From Collimonas humicola (GTDB taxonomy: Bacteria; Pseudomonadota; Gammaproteobacteria; Burkholderiales; Burkholderiaceae_D): 64,000 bases of DNA. Made by a program: the position numbers and the translations under genes. Below are positions 43,122 to 50,245 of the stretch, one piece after another (within the stretch, counting starts at the first letter, position 1; each line of letters begins with the position of its first letter). A model generated the notes under the pieces. That model made no database searches, was not told the origin of the DNA, and worked only from the letters and a program-made list of their open reading frames with translations. Location of the stretch: the NCBI RefSeq assembly GCF_018304945.1, contig NZ_JAGQEE010000001.1, positions 372,001-436,000 of the forward strand, given 5' to 3'.

Positions 43122-43348
43122 GCACAAACACACAGAACCGCCAGGCTTATCAAATTCTGTGCGCTATGCGCCGCCCAACTCCTTTTGCAGTGTTTGCTCC
43201 GGCCGGAAAGGATATACGGATCATGCGCACGGACGAAAAAGGCTACCCCTTCGTCCTTCGCAAGCACGGTGCCGACCTGGTGGGCGTATATACCGGGGCA
43301 TCAAAAATAGTGGATGTGCTGGCTGATCTTGAGAGTGTGCAGGCATGA
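43118..43348 (+). CDS. Small hypothetical protein
   Basis: 76 residues, coupled on both sides (ATGA). MSTNTQNRQAYQILCAMRRP followed by a beta section with FVLRKHGADLVGVYTG. No family recognised. Confidence 0.55.
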   Translation: MSTNTQNRQAYQILCAMRRPTPFAVFAPAGKDIRIMRTDEKGYPFVLRKHGADLVGVYTGASKIVDVLADLESVQA

Positions 43349-43584
43349 GCGAATTCACGAAGGTTTCCACATTAGCCGAGGTCGCCATGCTGGATAAAGA
43401 CGAAATGATGCTTGGCTATTGGCATGGCTTCGAGGGCAACGATGAGCCTGGTAGTGACAAGTCAAAGTCGTTTTGGCACGGCTACCGCAATGGTCGCGTT
43501 GATGGCGGCTTCGCCGAACCCGATCTTGCTCAGAAACAGTTGGCGCATGAAATTAACCCTCGACGCGAAGGGGCGTTCCATTGA
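43345..43584 (+). CDS. RMF/CrpP-like small protein
   Basis: 79 residues. The part GYWHGFEGNDEP and SFWHGYRNGRVDGGF carries two 'W.G...G' units reminiscent of the ribosome modulation factor/CrpP family. Coupled to its neighbours by 4-nt overlaps. Function of phage members is uncertain. Confidence 0.5.
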   Translation: MSEFTKVSTLAEVAMLDKDEMMLGYWHGFEGNDEPGSDKSKSFWHGYRNGRVDGGFAEPDLAQKQLAHEINPRREGAFH

Positions 43585-43976
43585 AGCGCTCACCCCTAAA
43601 GCGCACGCCATTTGTTCGCAGCAAGCCAGCCAAGCGCATGAGGTCGACCAAGAAGCCGCTGACGAAAATTCAGGCGTCGGCGCGTGACGAAGAATGCACC
43701 TTGCGCTTCCCGTTCGGAATTTGCAACTACCGCACCGACACCACCGTGCTTTGTCACTCAAATCTATTGGCCGACGGGAAGGGCGCCGGACTCAAGGCAC
43801 CCGACACCGAAGCAGCTTACGGCTGCGTCGACTGCCATGATGTGCTGGACGGTCGGGCACCGCGCCCGGCCGGGTTCAGCTACGAATTGATGCTGGCGTT
43901 GTTCAATGATGGGCGCGACCAAACACGTCGAATCTTGAGACGCAAAAATCTGCTACCTGCGGAGGTGGCGCAATGA
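43581..43976 (+). CDS. YbcO/DUF1364-type nuclease
   Basis: 131 residues. After a basic start (MKRSPLKRTPFVRSKPAKRM) comes ECTLRFPFGICNYRTDTTVLCHSNLLADGKGAGLKAPDTEAAYGCVDCHDVLDGR, closely following the YbcO pattern (Cys, CH, GKG.G.KAPD, GC..CHD..DGR). This family are small Zn-dependent endonucleases in phage late-early regions, like RusA/NinG neighbours in recombination. Confidence 0.85.
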   Translation: MKRSPLKRTPFVRSKPAKRMRSTKKPLTKIQASARDEECTLRFPFGICNYRTDTTVLCHSNLLADGKGAGLKAPDTEAAYGCVDCHDVLDGRAPRPAGFSYELMLALFNDGRDQTRRILRRKNLLPAEVAQ

Positions 43977-44422
43977 CCGTGCCCAAGCTACCCAAGCTCA
44001 AGCCGGTCAGCCTGGCCGCGCCAGCGCCGTATGAGCACGACATCCAAGCGGCATTTATCCGCCTGTGCCGCCTAGCTGAAAAAACGAACCTGCCGCTGTT
44101 GCAACTCGGTTTCGCCGTACCCAATGCGGCCAAGCGAAGTAAAGCGGTAGCTGCCCGGATGCTTGCAGAGGGTATGCGCGCAGGTGTGCCCGACTACATG
44201 CTGCCGGTGCCATGCGGCGCGTTCGTGGGCTTGGCTATTGAGTTCAAGCGACCCAAGACAGGCAGGACCACAGAGGCGCAAGATGACTATATTGACAAAT
44301 TAACATCTGTTGGATGGTTGGTAGTGGTTTGCACTTGCCCGCTGGCCGCGTTTCGGACGGTTCAGGACTACCTACGGGTGGGCTGCAAAGCGCTACCTGC
44401 TAGGAAGCCTGAAAACAGTTGA
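43973..44422 (+). CDS. VRR-NUC domain nuclease
   Basis: 149 residues. EHDIQAAFIRLCRL (N-terminal), FAVPNAAKRSKAVAARMLAEGMRAGVPDYMLP and GLAIEFKRPKTGRTTEAQDDYIDKL show the VRR-NUC signature (E...Q, GVPD, E-x-K, Q). Acts on branched or ended DNA, together with the coupled YbcO-like nuclease, in recombination or Holliday-junction processing. Confidence 0.88.
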   Translation: MTVPKLPKLKPVSLAAPAPYEHDIQAAFIRLCRLAEKTNLPLLQLGFAVPNAAKRSKAVAARMLAEGMRAGVPDYMLPVPCGAFVGLAIEFKRPKTGRTTEAQDDYIDKLTSVGWLVVVCTCPLAAFRTVQDYLRVGCKALPARKPENS

Positions 44423-44454
44423 ATTTGACTGTTTTAAACAGTTGGAAACTGTTG
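44413..44454. repeat. Cluster of four alternating ACAGTT motifs
   Basis: AACAGTTG, GACTGTTT, AACAGTTG and AACTGTTG occur in 42 bp with centres 13, 10 and 10 bp apart. The first two form AAAACAGT...ACTGTTTT, which could act as a terminator for the nuclease operon; the last two form a second stem. The same heptamer is scattered throughout the prophage. Confidence 0.55.
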
Positions 44455-44509
44455 CCTTTCATAGGGAGTTTGTAGTTTATTTTCCACAAAATTAATTGAA
44501 AATACAGTT

Positions 44510-44538
44510 TGCCAGTTGGCTACCAAATAGGTATTCTG
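44510..44538 (+). promoter_or_regulatory. Promoter with a dispersed palindrome in its spacer
   Basis: TTGCCA (44,510-44,515) and TATTCT (44,533-44,538) are 17 bp apart, and the palindrome CTACC-AAATA-GGTAT (44,521-44,535) lies between and into the -10. Binding here would exclude RNA polymerase. It drives the membrane protein, small gene and recombinase genes. Confidence 0.7.
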
Positions 44539-44578
44539 AATACACATTAGAAAGCAAACGTAATAACGGGTGGGCAAG

Positions 44579-44812
44579 ATGCAAAAGCAGATTTCTAGGG
44601 TTTCACCGTGGATTGGCGCTGTTGCACTGGTTCTAGTGTACGCATTTATACAGCAACTGGACAACGACGCAGAGCTAAAAGAAAGCGTTCGCAAGCAGGA
44701 AATTATTGCCGCCGCCAAGGCGGAATTCAAGCGGCGGCAAAAGTGGGATTCGCTGCTACAGGGTGGTGAGCATTTGACCTTTCCGGTAGCGGCGTATCAA
44801 GCGAGTCAATAA
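44579..44812 (+). CDS. Small membrane protein
   Basis: 77 residues from ATG 44,579 (an upstream GTG is weaker). A transmembrane helix covers residues 10-27 (VSPWIGAVALVLVYAFIQQ), followed by a charged coiled-coil tail (KESVRKQEIIAAAKAEFKRRQK). First gene behind the palindrome-controlled promoter. Unknown function; might be involved in membrane association or phage exclusion. Confidence 0.6.
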   Translation: MQKQISRVSPWIGAVALVLVYAFIQQLDNDAELKESVRKQEIIAAAKAEFKRRQKWDSLLQGGEHLTFPVAAYQASQ

Positions 44813-44824
44813 CCGGAGTCAGTA

Positions 44825-45001
44825 ATGAGCAAGATCGGCGCATTCGTGCTTGAGCAGCAAGAGCAAGAGGCAGCACAACAACACTTTGAAAATTTTGAAT
44901 CGGAGAATAAATCATGTCAACCGCGACCCTCATCATCGGCGAGTCGGGCACTGGAAAAACAGCCAGTCTTCGCAATCTCGACCCATCCAGCACCCTTTTA
45001 A
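44825..45001 (+). CDS. Short conserved-type phage protein
   Basis: 58 residues, beginning MSKIGAFVLEQQEQEAAQQH, a start pattern ('K.G...lE.QE') typical of small proteins before recombination genes in many phages. The C-terminal half overlaps the ATPase gene in another frame and is probably unconserved. It lies in a 100-bp space that would otherwise be empty. Confidence 0.5.
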   Translation: MSKIGAFVLEQQEQEAAQQHFENFESENKSCQPRPSSSASRALEKQPVFAISTHPAPF

Positions 45002-45570
45002 TCCAGGCTATTCGCAAACCGCTCAGTTTCAAAAAGCCGGGTTGGGGCTTGGTGAGTAAGGATAACCCCAGAGGAAATATCATCGTCACCGATGTGGCCG
45101 AGCAGGTCATTGCCGCCATGCATAAGACGCGCCGCAAGGTCATTGTGCTGGACGATTTCCAGTATGTGATGGCCGACGAATTCATGCGCCGCAGCCAGGA
45201 AACCGGCTTTCAGAAATTCACCGACATTGGCCGTAACGCCTGGGACATTTTCAACGCTGCCGCCGCGCTGCCGCCTGACGTGCGGGTCTATATTTTATCG
45301 CACAGCGTAAGCGACGAGTTCGGTAAAACCCGCTGCAAGAGCCTTGGCAAGCTACTGGACGACAAGATCACGATTGAGGGCATGTTCACGATCGTTCTGA
45401 AAACAGTTGTCCAGGGCGGTGAGTACACGTTCTCGACGCACAACAGCGGCAGCGACACCGTGAAAACGCCGATGGAAATGTTCGAGGAAGACAATATTGA
45501 AAATGATCTGGCAATGGTCGATGCCACGATTTGCAGTTACTACGACCTGTCTCAACCCGAAGCAGCATAA
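44914..45570 (+). CDS. Sak4-like recombination ATPase
   Basis: 218 residues. Walker A GESGTGKTASLRNL (residues 9-16) and Walker B KVIVLDDFQYV (about 75), with sensor-like VYILSHS near 128, fit the AAA_24/Sak4 group of small RecA-like phage ATPases. The next gene encodes an SSB-like protein, the known partner for Sak4 annealing activity. It would repair or recombine phage DNA. Confidence 0.8.
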   Translation: MSTATLIIGESGTGKTASLRNLDPSSTLLIQAIRKPLSFKKPGWGLVSKDNPRGNIIVTDVAEQVIAAMHKTRRKVIVLDDFQYVMADEFMRRSQETGFQKFTDIGRNAWDIFNAAAALPPDVRVYILSHSVSDEFGKTRCKSLGKLLDDKITIEGMFTIVLKTVVQGGEYTFSTHNSGSDTVKTPMEMFEEDNIENDLAMVDATICSYYDLSQPEAA

Positions 45571-45598
45571 CCCACCCACACTTGAAGGAACCTGAAAA

Positions 45599-46264
45599 AT
45601 GAACGCACCAATGAACAGCTACTCTCGCAACGATAGCAATGCGGCAAAAATCGGCGGCACCGGCCGCGTAAACGCAACCGGCGGCTATGAGGGCACCATT
45701 ACACGCGCCGAGCCAATTCTGGCCGACAGCGGCGCGGTCGGCATTGAATTTGACTTTAAAACGCTTGACGGCGCGACGGCCTCCTTCCTGTCCGTGTGGA
45801 CGCAAAACGGCGCCGGCAAAGAATTGTCCGGTCGTCGCATTGTGGACGCGCTGATGCTGCTTTTCCGCATCAAGGACATGGGCACAGCGCTGGCCGTGGT
45901 GGAAAAGTGGGACAAGGTAGCCCGTGCCGTCACCAAGCAAAGGGTTGAGGTGTTCCCCGATCTGATGGGCAAGCCTATTGGCTTGGTGCTGCAAAAAGAA
46001 CACTCCGTCTATCTCGGTGAAGCCAAGGAGAAAATGATTATCTACGGTTGCTATGACGTGCAAAGCCGCAAGACTCCAAAGGAAATCCTGGAGCGCGCAC
46101 CGAAGGCTGTTGCGCTCGATACCATCCTAGCTAGCTTGAAGGACAAGTATGAGAAGGGCGGCCAGCAGCAACAGTCGAGCCGTCCGGCGCATCACGGCGG
46201 CCACTCCGGCGCGCGCCCGGCCAGCGAAGTGCCATCTCATTTTGACGACGAAATTCCGTTTTAA
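45599..46264 (+). CDS. Phage ssDNA-binding protein (DUF669-like)
   Basis: 221 residues. The N-terminal 150 residues are an OB-like beta domain (GGYEGTITRAEPILADSGAVGIEFDFKT...), the linker is Gln/His/Gly-rich and the C-terminus ends FDDEIPF, the acidic tip by which SSBs contact partners. It follows the Sak4-like ATPase by 28 nt. Confidence 0.8.
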   Translation: MNAPMNSYSRNDSNAAKIGGTGRVNATGGYEGTITRAEPILADSGAVGIEFDFKTLDGATASFLSVWTQNGAGKELSGRRIVDALMLLFRIKDMGTALAVVEKWDKVARAVTKQRVEVFPDLMGKPIGLVLQKEHSVYLGEAKEKMIIYGCYDVQSRKTPKEILERAPKAVALDTILASLKDKYEKGGQQQQSSRPAHHGGHSGARPASEVPSHFDDEIPF

Positions 46265-46269
46265 AAACT

Positions 46270-46331
46270 CGCCCATATAGGCTACCAAATAGATAGTTTA
46301 ACGTCCGGCGCGGCCTCGTAGATCGCGCCGG
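46270..46331 (+). promoter_or_regulatory. Composite element and leader hairpin before the next gene
   Basis: CGCCCA-N6-CTACC (46,270-46,286) continues as CTACC-AAATA-GATAG (one mismatch to the palindrome). It is followed by CCGGCGCG/CGCGCCGG (46,305-46,331), an 8-bp stem with an 11-nt loop, and then a GGAGAA ribosome site. Probably an operator plus a structured leader. Confidence 0.55.
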
Positions 46332-46351
46332 CGGATACCGGAGAAATCAAA

Positions 46352-46693
46352 ATGCAAACAGCACCCGATTACAGCCAGGCACGAACGAAACGCGACGACG
46401 CAATGGCGATTGTGGCCGAGCACGCAGGTGAGGATTGGCGCGAAGCGGCCTTTGCCGCCTTCCGCAAGTTTGCCGAGAAAACCGTCTGTTTCTTGACCGA
46501 GGACGTACGCGAATACGCGGCCAAGATCGGCATCGCAGCGCCGCACGATAGTCGCGCATGGGGCCACGTTACGGTACGCGCCGTTCAGGCGGGACTGATT
46601 GTGCGTGACGGCTATGCACCGTCGAAAACAGGTCACATGCGGCCGATGCCGGTCTGGAAGAGCCTCATCAACAAAAGCGAGATTGCACCATGA
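46352..46693 (+). CDS. Hypothetical DNA-metabolism protein
   Basis: 113 residues, MQTAPDYSQARTKRDDAMAIVAEHAGEDWREAAFAAFRKFAEKT then DVREYAAKIGIAAPHDSRAWGHVTVRAVQAGLIV. The second section looks like a winged-helix unit. Similar proteins appear next to Gp157 genes. Overlaps the next start by 4 nt. Confidence 0.65.
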   Translation: MQTAPDYSQARTKRDDAMAIVAEHAGEDWREAAFAAFRKFAEKTVCFLTEDVREYAAKIGIAAPHDSRAWGHVTVRAVQAGLIVRDGYAPSKTGHMRPMPVWKSLINKSEIAP

Positions 46694-47256
46694 AAATTTA
46701 CGAAATCACCGCAGTCATGCGGGCGCTGATGGACACTCTCAGCGACCTCCCGCTGAACGAAGACGGCCAACCACTTGACCCGGCGGCGCAGGCCGAGCAC
46801 GACGCGGCAATGGCAGCTTTCCAGGGTACTACCGACGACCTTGACGTGAAAATCCGCTCAATGGTGGCATATGCCTTGGAGTTGCGCACTGAGCGCGAAG
46901 CCCGTCAGGCAATGATGGATGCCATCGCCAAGAACGTGCTGGACAAAATGAATGCGGCGAATGCCCGCGACCAGCGCAAGGAAGAGTGGCTGTTGGCGAC
47001 TGTTGCAGGCTCTATTCAAGCGGTCGGCTTGGCGATGCCGCGCAAGTATCCTGAGTTCCGCCTGAACATGCAGAAAAACATTCAGACCGCGGAAATAGTA
47101 GACGAAGCGCTCATTCCGGCCGACTACAAAACGACCGTCACACCCGAGCCGATTACCAAGATCGACAAGAAAAGGCTAAATGAGGACGTTCGCGATGGGG
47201 TGGTGGTTCCTGGCGCAAAGCTATCGATGGCCACGTTCAAGCTGACAATCAAATGA
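46690..47256 (+). CDS. Siphovirus Gp157-family protein
   Basis: 188 residues. Long N-terminal helices (MKIYEITAVMRALMDTL... EREARQAMMDAIAKNVLDKM) and the C-terminal section VDEALIPADYKTTVTPEPITKIDKKRLNEDVRDGVVVPGAKL closely follow the Gp157 pattern. Members are associated with phage resistance or DNA recombination in streptococcal phages; the exact function is not settled. Confidence 0.85.
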   Translation: MKIYEITAVMRALMDTLSDLPLNEDGQPLDPAAQAEHDAAMAAFQGTTDDLDVKIRSMVAYALELRTEREARQAMMDAIAKNVLDKMNAANARDQRKEEWLLATVAGSIQAVGLAMPRKYPEFRLNMQKNIQTAEIVDEALIPADYKTTVTPEPITKIDKKRLNEDVRDGVVVPGAKLSMATFKLTIK

Positions 47257-47489
47257 AAAATTCAACACCTCAGATGACTCGGTGGTTCCCGCCGAAAACG
47301 AAGCCAATTCATGTTGGCGAATACAACGCGAGTGCAGGCAAAGACCCGACTGCGCTTCGCTGGTGGGATGGGGAGCACTGGTCCATGGCCTACTGGCGCT
47401 CCGATACGGCCAGGAGCCAGGCGCTACGCAGGAAGCAGCACGCCATCAGCACAATCATTAGTTGGCGCGGGCTGGCCGACAAACCATGA
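47253..47489 (+). CDS. Small hypothetical protein
   Basis: 78 residues with many Trp (RWFPPKTKPIHVGEYNASAGK, LRWWDGEHWSMAYW). The pattern resembles small phage DUF551-like 'W.....P...G.Y.......' domains. ATGA-coupled on both sides. Confidence 0.6.
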   Translation: MKNSTPQMTRWFPPKTKPIHVGEYNASAGKDPTALRWWDGEHWSMAYWRSDTARSQALRRKQHAISTIISWRGLADKP

Positions 47490-47806
47490 GCTACGCCTAC
47501 CGATGCTCTAAATGTCGGGGGCGCAACACCATGAAACACCGCTACGACTGGTACAAGCGCACACCGGTTTGCAAGCACTGCAAGGCATGCAACCGGTACT
47601 ACTTGGACAAGGCGCGGCAATACCGGAATGACTACTGCTCCTGCGAGGGCTACCACTACAAGCATCGCATCAAGAGCGCGTGCTGTATTCATCACCCCGA
47701 CTACGAACTTCATGTACGGGTTGGGCGGTACGGAGAGGACAGCGCGGTAGTCATTGCCGAGATTGCAGCGCGATCGAAGGAGACGGTCCATGAACAGTTT
47801 GCTTAA
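47486..47806 (+). CDS. Cysteine-rich zinc-binding protein
   Basis: 106 residues from ATG 47,486. Cysteine pairs YRCSKCRGRN and PVCKHCKACNRYY, then DYCSCEGYHYKHR and ACCIHH indicate two zinc-binding units. Such small proteins are common in accessory parts of phage early regions. Unknown partner. Confidence 0.65.
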   Translation: MSYAYRCSKCRGRNTMKHRYDWYKRTPVCKHCKACNRYYLDKARQYRNDYCSCEGYHYKHRIKSACCIHHPDYELHVRVGRYGEDSAVVIAEIAARSKETVHEQFA

Positions 47807-48035
47807 GCCTGCAAAGCCGAGAGCGATAGACAGAACCTGCAAATCATGTCGCCATTTCTCTGTCGATAAGATGCGGTTCCCGAAACATTATGAGGTAGGG
47901 CTTGGGCATTGCCAGTTTGATGCGGCGCTTGGCGCGAGCGCGTTCCGCGGCGCCGCGTCCACATGCGAACGGTACGACGCGACCGATAGGCGCAAGGCGT
48001 ATTTGAAATTTCAGGGGGATGTCGCCAGTGCATAA
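47790..48035 (+). CDS. Small four-cysteine protein
   Basis: 81 residues from ATG 47,790, overlapping the previous gene by 17 nt. RTCKSCRHFSVDKMR ... GLGHCQFD ... STCERYD forms a single probable zinc site. Unknown function. Confidence 0.6.
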   Translation: MNSLLKPAKPRAIDRTCKSCRHFSVDKMRFPKHYEVGLGHCQFDAALGASAFRGAASTCERYDATDRRKAYLKFQGDVASA

Positions 48036-48082
48036 CAGGCCAATTTCAACGATTGTCAGTCTAAGAGTAGGGAGGGGTAAAA

Positions 48083-48436
48083 ATGAACAACGAAGAACCG
48101 GTTGAGTCGACCGACGCCGAGAAGGCGGCCGACATTGCGATATGGAGCGAGGGGCACGACGCCCGCCTCAAGGGTCGGTACATCAACCCGTACGATCCAT
48201 TCAATCAGCGCAATAAGTTCGCCAGCTGGCTGTCCGGCTTTCAGGCGGCGCAACTGTCGTTGAAGATGGATGAGCAATTGCGCCCGGTGACGGATGCAAA
48301 GCTGGAGGAGATTTTCAACGAGACATGGGTTCAGATGCCAGATGCAGCCCGAAAGCCGCCATTGCCCGTACCTCCGCTCGCACTCGCCTTCGCACGCAAC
48401 GTGATCGCATACATCCAGAGTCAGGAGTCGAAATGA
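48083..48436 (+). CDS. RMF/CrpP-like phage protein
   Basis: 117 residues. The motif IWSEGHDARLKGRYINPYDPF...FASWLSGFQAA ('G..A...G...NPY....W..G') matches the RMF/CrpP family fold. The C-terminal 45 residues are an extra helical segment. It starts the set of genes before the integration module. Confidence 0.6.
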   Translation: MNNEEPVESTDAEKAADIAIWSEGHDARLKGRYINPYDPFNQRNKFASWLSGFQAAQLSLKMDEQLRPVTDAKLEEIFNETWVQMPDAARKPPLPVPPLALAFARNVIAYIQSQESK

Positions 48437-48819
48437 AAGTCGTTTGCGCCTACTGCGGGAGCCAGGCGGCCCTCGTCACCGGAGAGGTGATTTACCCGCA
48501 TCGCGCCGATCTGCGCGAGAAGCGATTCTACTTGTGCGCTCCTTGTGGCGCATATGTAGGCTGCCACAAGGGAACGCTCAACCCGCTTGGTCGCTTGGCC
48601 GATGTGGTGTTGCGAGCCGCCAAGGTGCGCGCGCATGCTGCATTCGATCCGATGTGGCAGGGCGGCGCACGACGGCGGGGTGACGCCTACGGATGGCTCG
48701 CTGACCAGCTCGGCATCAAAAAGAAGGACTGCCACATTGGCATGTTCGACGTGGCGATGTGCAACAAGGTGGTTCTTCTGTGTCAGCGAACGCCGATCGA
48801 AGCGCGGGAGGCCGCATGA
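48433..48819 (+). CDS. DUF3268-type zinc-finger protein
   Basis: 128 residues from ATG 48,433. VVCAYCGSQAALVTG and YLCAPCGAYVGCHKGTLNPLGRLAD form a zinc ribbon followed by a helical region (WLADQLGIKKKDCHIGMFD). This matches DUF3268 (phage zinc-finger-containing proteins, often near integration genes). Overlaps neighbours by 4 nt. Confidence 0.78.
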   Translation: MKVVCAYCGSQAALVTGEVIYPHRADLREKRFYLCAPCGAYVGCHKGTLNPLGRLADVVLRAAKVRAHAAFDPMWQGGARRRGDAYGWLADQLGIKKKDCHIGMFDVAMCNKVVLLCQRTPIEAREAA

Positions 48820-49241
48820 CGATCCTGCCGCGCTTCATTCGACATCGGGACGCCCCTGCCTATTTGGGGGTTGATCGCAACAGGTTTGACGCAGAAATTC
48901 GACCGCTGCTGACGGAGATCCCGATCGGGCTTCGCAGCGTGGCATTTGACAGGCTTGACTTGGACGCATGGGCGGATGAATATAAAGACCGCAATGGGCG
49001 TTCGAGTCGCAGGATAGGAGTACCAGCATCATGCGAACAAGAACAAAGGGCATCCAGGTTGCCGAAGGTGGTGGCCGAACTGTCGAGAAAGTCTATAAAG
49101 GGCAACGCATCTTTGCCCGCCTTGGCGAAGTCAGCCAAGACGAAGCCGAAGCCTGGCTTCGAGATCAGCAAGCAGCAATCGACATCAAACGTAGCCAAGG
49201 CACGCAGCGCAATTTTGCGCTTGCAGCCGACAAATATTTGA
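48816..49241 (+). CDS. xis: Excisionase-like DNA-binding protein
   Basis: 141 residues. Residues 5-62 (RFIRHRDAPAYLGVDRNRFDAEIRPLLTEIPIGLRSVAFDRLDLDAWADEY) look like a winged-helix excisionase/AlpA-type DNA-binding domain. The final 70 residues are encoded in the same DNA as the integrase N-terminus, in another frame, and are basic and low-complexity (KSAKTKPKPGFEISKQQS). It would direct the integrase toward excision. Confidence 0.7.
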   Translation: MTILPRFIRHRDAPAYLGVDRNRFDAEIRPLLTEIPIGLRSVAFDRLDLDAWADEYKDRNGRSSRRIGVPASCEQEQRASRLPKVVAELSRKSIKGNASLPALAKSAKTKPKPGFEISKQQSTSNVAKARSAILRLQPTNI

Positions 49242-50143
49242 CCGATTGCGAGAAGCGCGGTGTGCGAACACTAGATTTGATTGCCTACCACATCACGCTG
49301 ATTTTGCCGTACATCGGCTTCCTGCCACTGGAATCTGTTCACTCGGGTAGCTTGGAGTCGTTTTGCGATAGCCGGATTCAGGATGATGAGGTGAAGCCGG
49401 CGACCGTCAATCGCACGCTGGAGGTGGTCAGGTCAATATTGACCAAGTGCGCCAGGGTGTGGCGCACTGATGAGGGTAAGGCGTGGCTCCCGACCGCGCC
49501 GCTGATCGAAATGCTGGATACGAAGCAAACAAAGCGGCAGCCGTACCCGATTACCTGGGACGAGCAAAAGCGACTGTTTGCAGAATTGCCGCCACATTTG
49601 GAGCGCATGGCGCTGTTTGCCGTGAACACCGGACTACGTGACGACAACGTGTGCGGCCTGCGGTGGAGTTGGGAGCGATACATTCCCGAACTCAAGCGCA
49701 GCGTGTTTGTGGTGCCCGCGTCGGAGTTCAAGGGGAAGCGGCCGCATGTCGCCATCCTGAATGACGTTGCAATGAGCGTGATGGAGTCATGTCGCGGCGT
49801 GCATAAGGAGTTTGTGTTTACCTACAAGCAAGAGGTAAAGGACAAGAAACTGCCGCAGCACGAACCCGACCGTGTAGATACGATCAATAACACGGGCTGG
49901 CAGAAGGCAAGAAGTCGCGCAAATCTCACGCAGGTGCGCGTTCATGACCTTCGGCACACGTTTGGGCAGCGGTTGAGGGCCGCCGGGGTATCAAGCGAGG
50001 ATAGGAAGGCTCTAATGGGGCACGCCACCAGCGATATGTCGGAGCACTACGCAACACCGACAATCGCGCGCCTGATTGAAATGGCGAATCTAGTGGCTTC
50101 GACGCGTGATACGCCGACAATACTGCGAGTGGTAAACGGGTAG
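49031..50143 (+). CDS. int: Tyrosine-recombinase integrase
   Basis: 370 residues. Start RTRTKGIQVAEGGGRTVEKVYKGQ is the typical N-terminus of this group, so the 211-bp overlap with xis is real. Catalytic residues: Arg in NTGLRDDNV, HDLRHTFGQR (H-x-x-R), LMGHATSDMSEHYA (His and nucleophilic Tyr). The N-terminal part binds arm-type sites; two tandem 12-bp repeats follow the gene. It inserts the phage at the adjacent tRNA-Arg gene. Confidence 0.95.
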   Translation: MRTRTKGIQVAEGGGRTVEKVYKGQRIFARLGEVSQDEAEAWLRDQQAAIDIKRSQGTQRNFALAADKYLTDCEKRGVRTLDLIAYHITLILPYIGFLPLESVHSGSLESFCDSRIQDDEVKPATVNRTLEVVRSILTKCARVWRTDEGKAWLPTAPLIEMLDTKQTKRQPYPITWDEQKRLFAELPPHLERMALFAVNTGLRDDNVCGLRWSWERYIPELKRSVFVVPASEFKGKRPHVAILNDVAMSVMESCRGVHKEFVFTYKQEVKDKKLPQHEPDRVDTINNTGWQKARSRANLTQVRVHDLRHTFGQRLRAAGVSSEDRKALMGHATSDMSEHYATPTIARLIEMANLVASTRDTPTILRVVNG

Positions 50144-50177
50144 GGAGGTTGCCCAGAGCATCGGGCAATTAGAAATA

Positions 50178-50201
50178 GTCACGCAAAAAGTCACGCAAAA
50201 A
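50178..50201 (+). repeat. Tandem 12-bp direct repeat, possible Int arm sites
   Basis: GTCACGCAAAAA occurs twice in a row between the integrase stop and the tRNA gene. Spacing and place fit arm-type integrase binding sites in the attachment region. They could equally be IHF or Xis-related; untested. Confidence 0.5.
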
Positions 50202-50206
50202 CCAGA

Positions 50207-50238
50207 AAAGGGCTGTGAGATTTCTCTCACAACCCTTT
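50207..50238. terminator. Bidirectional terminator between int and tRNA-Arg
   Basis: AAAGGG-c-TGTGAGA / TCTCACA-a-CCCTTT with a TTTC loop: 13 paired bases. On the minus strand it is followed by CTTTT, so it would end the tRNA transcript; on the plus strand it ends int mRNA. Confidence 0.7.
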
Positions 50239-50245
50239 GAATTAC

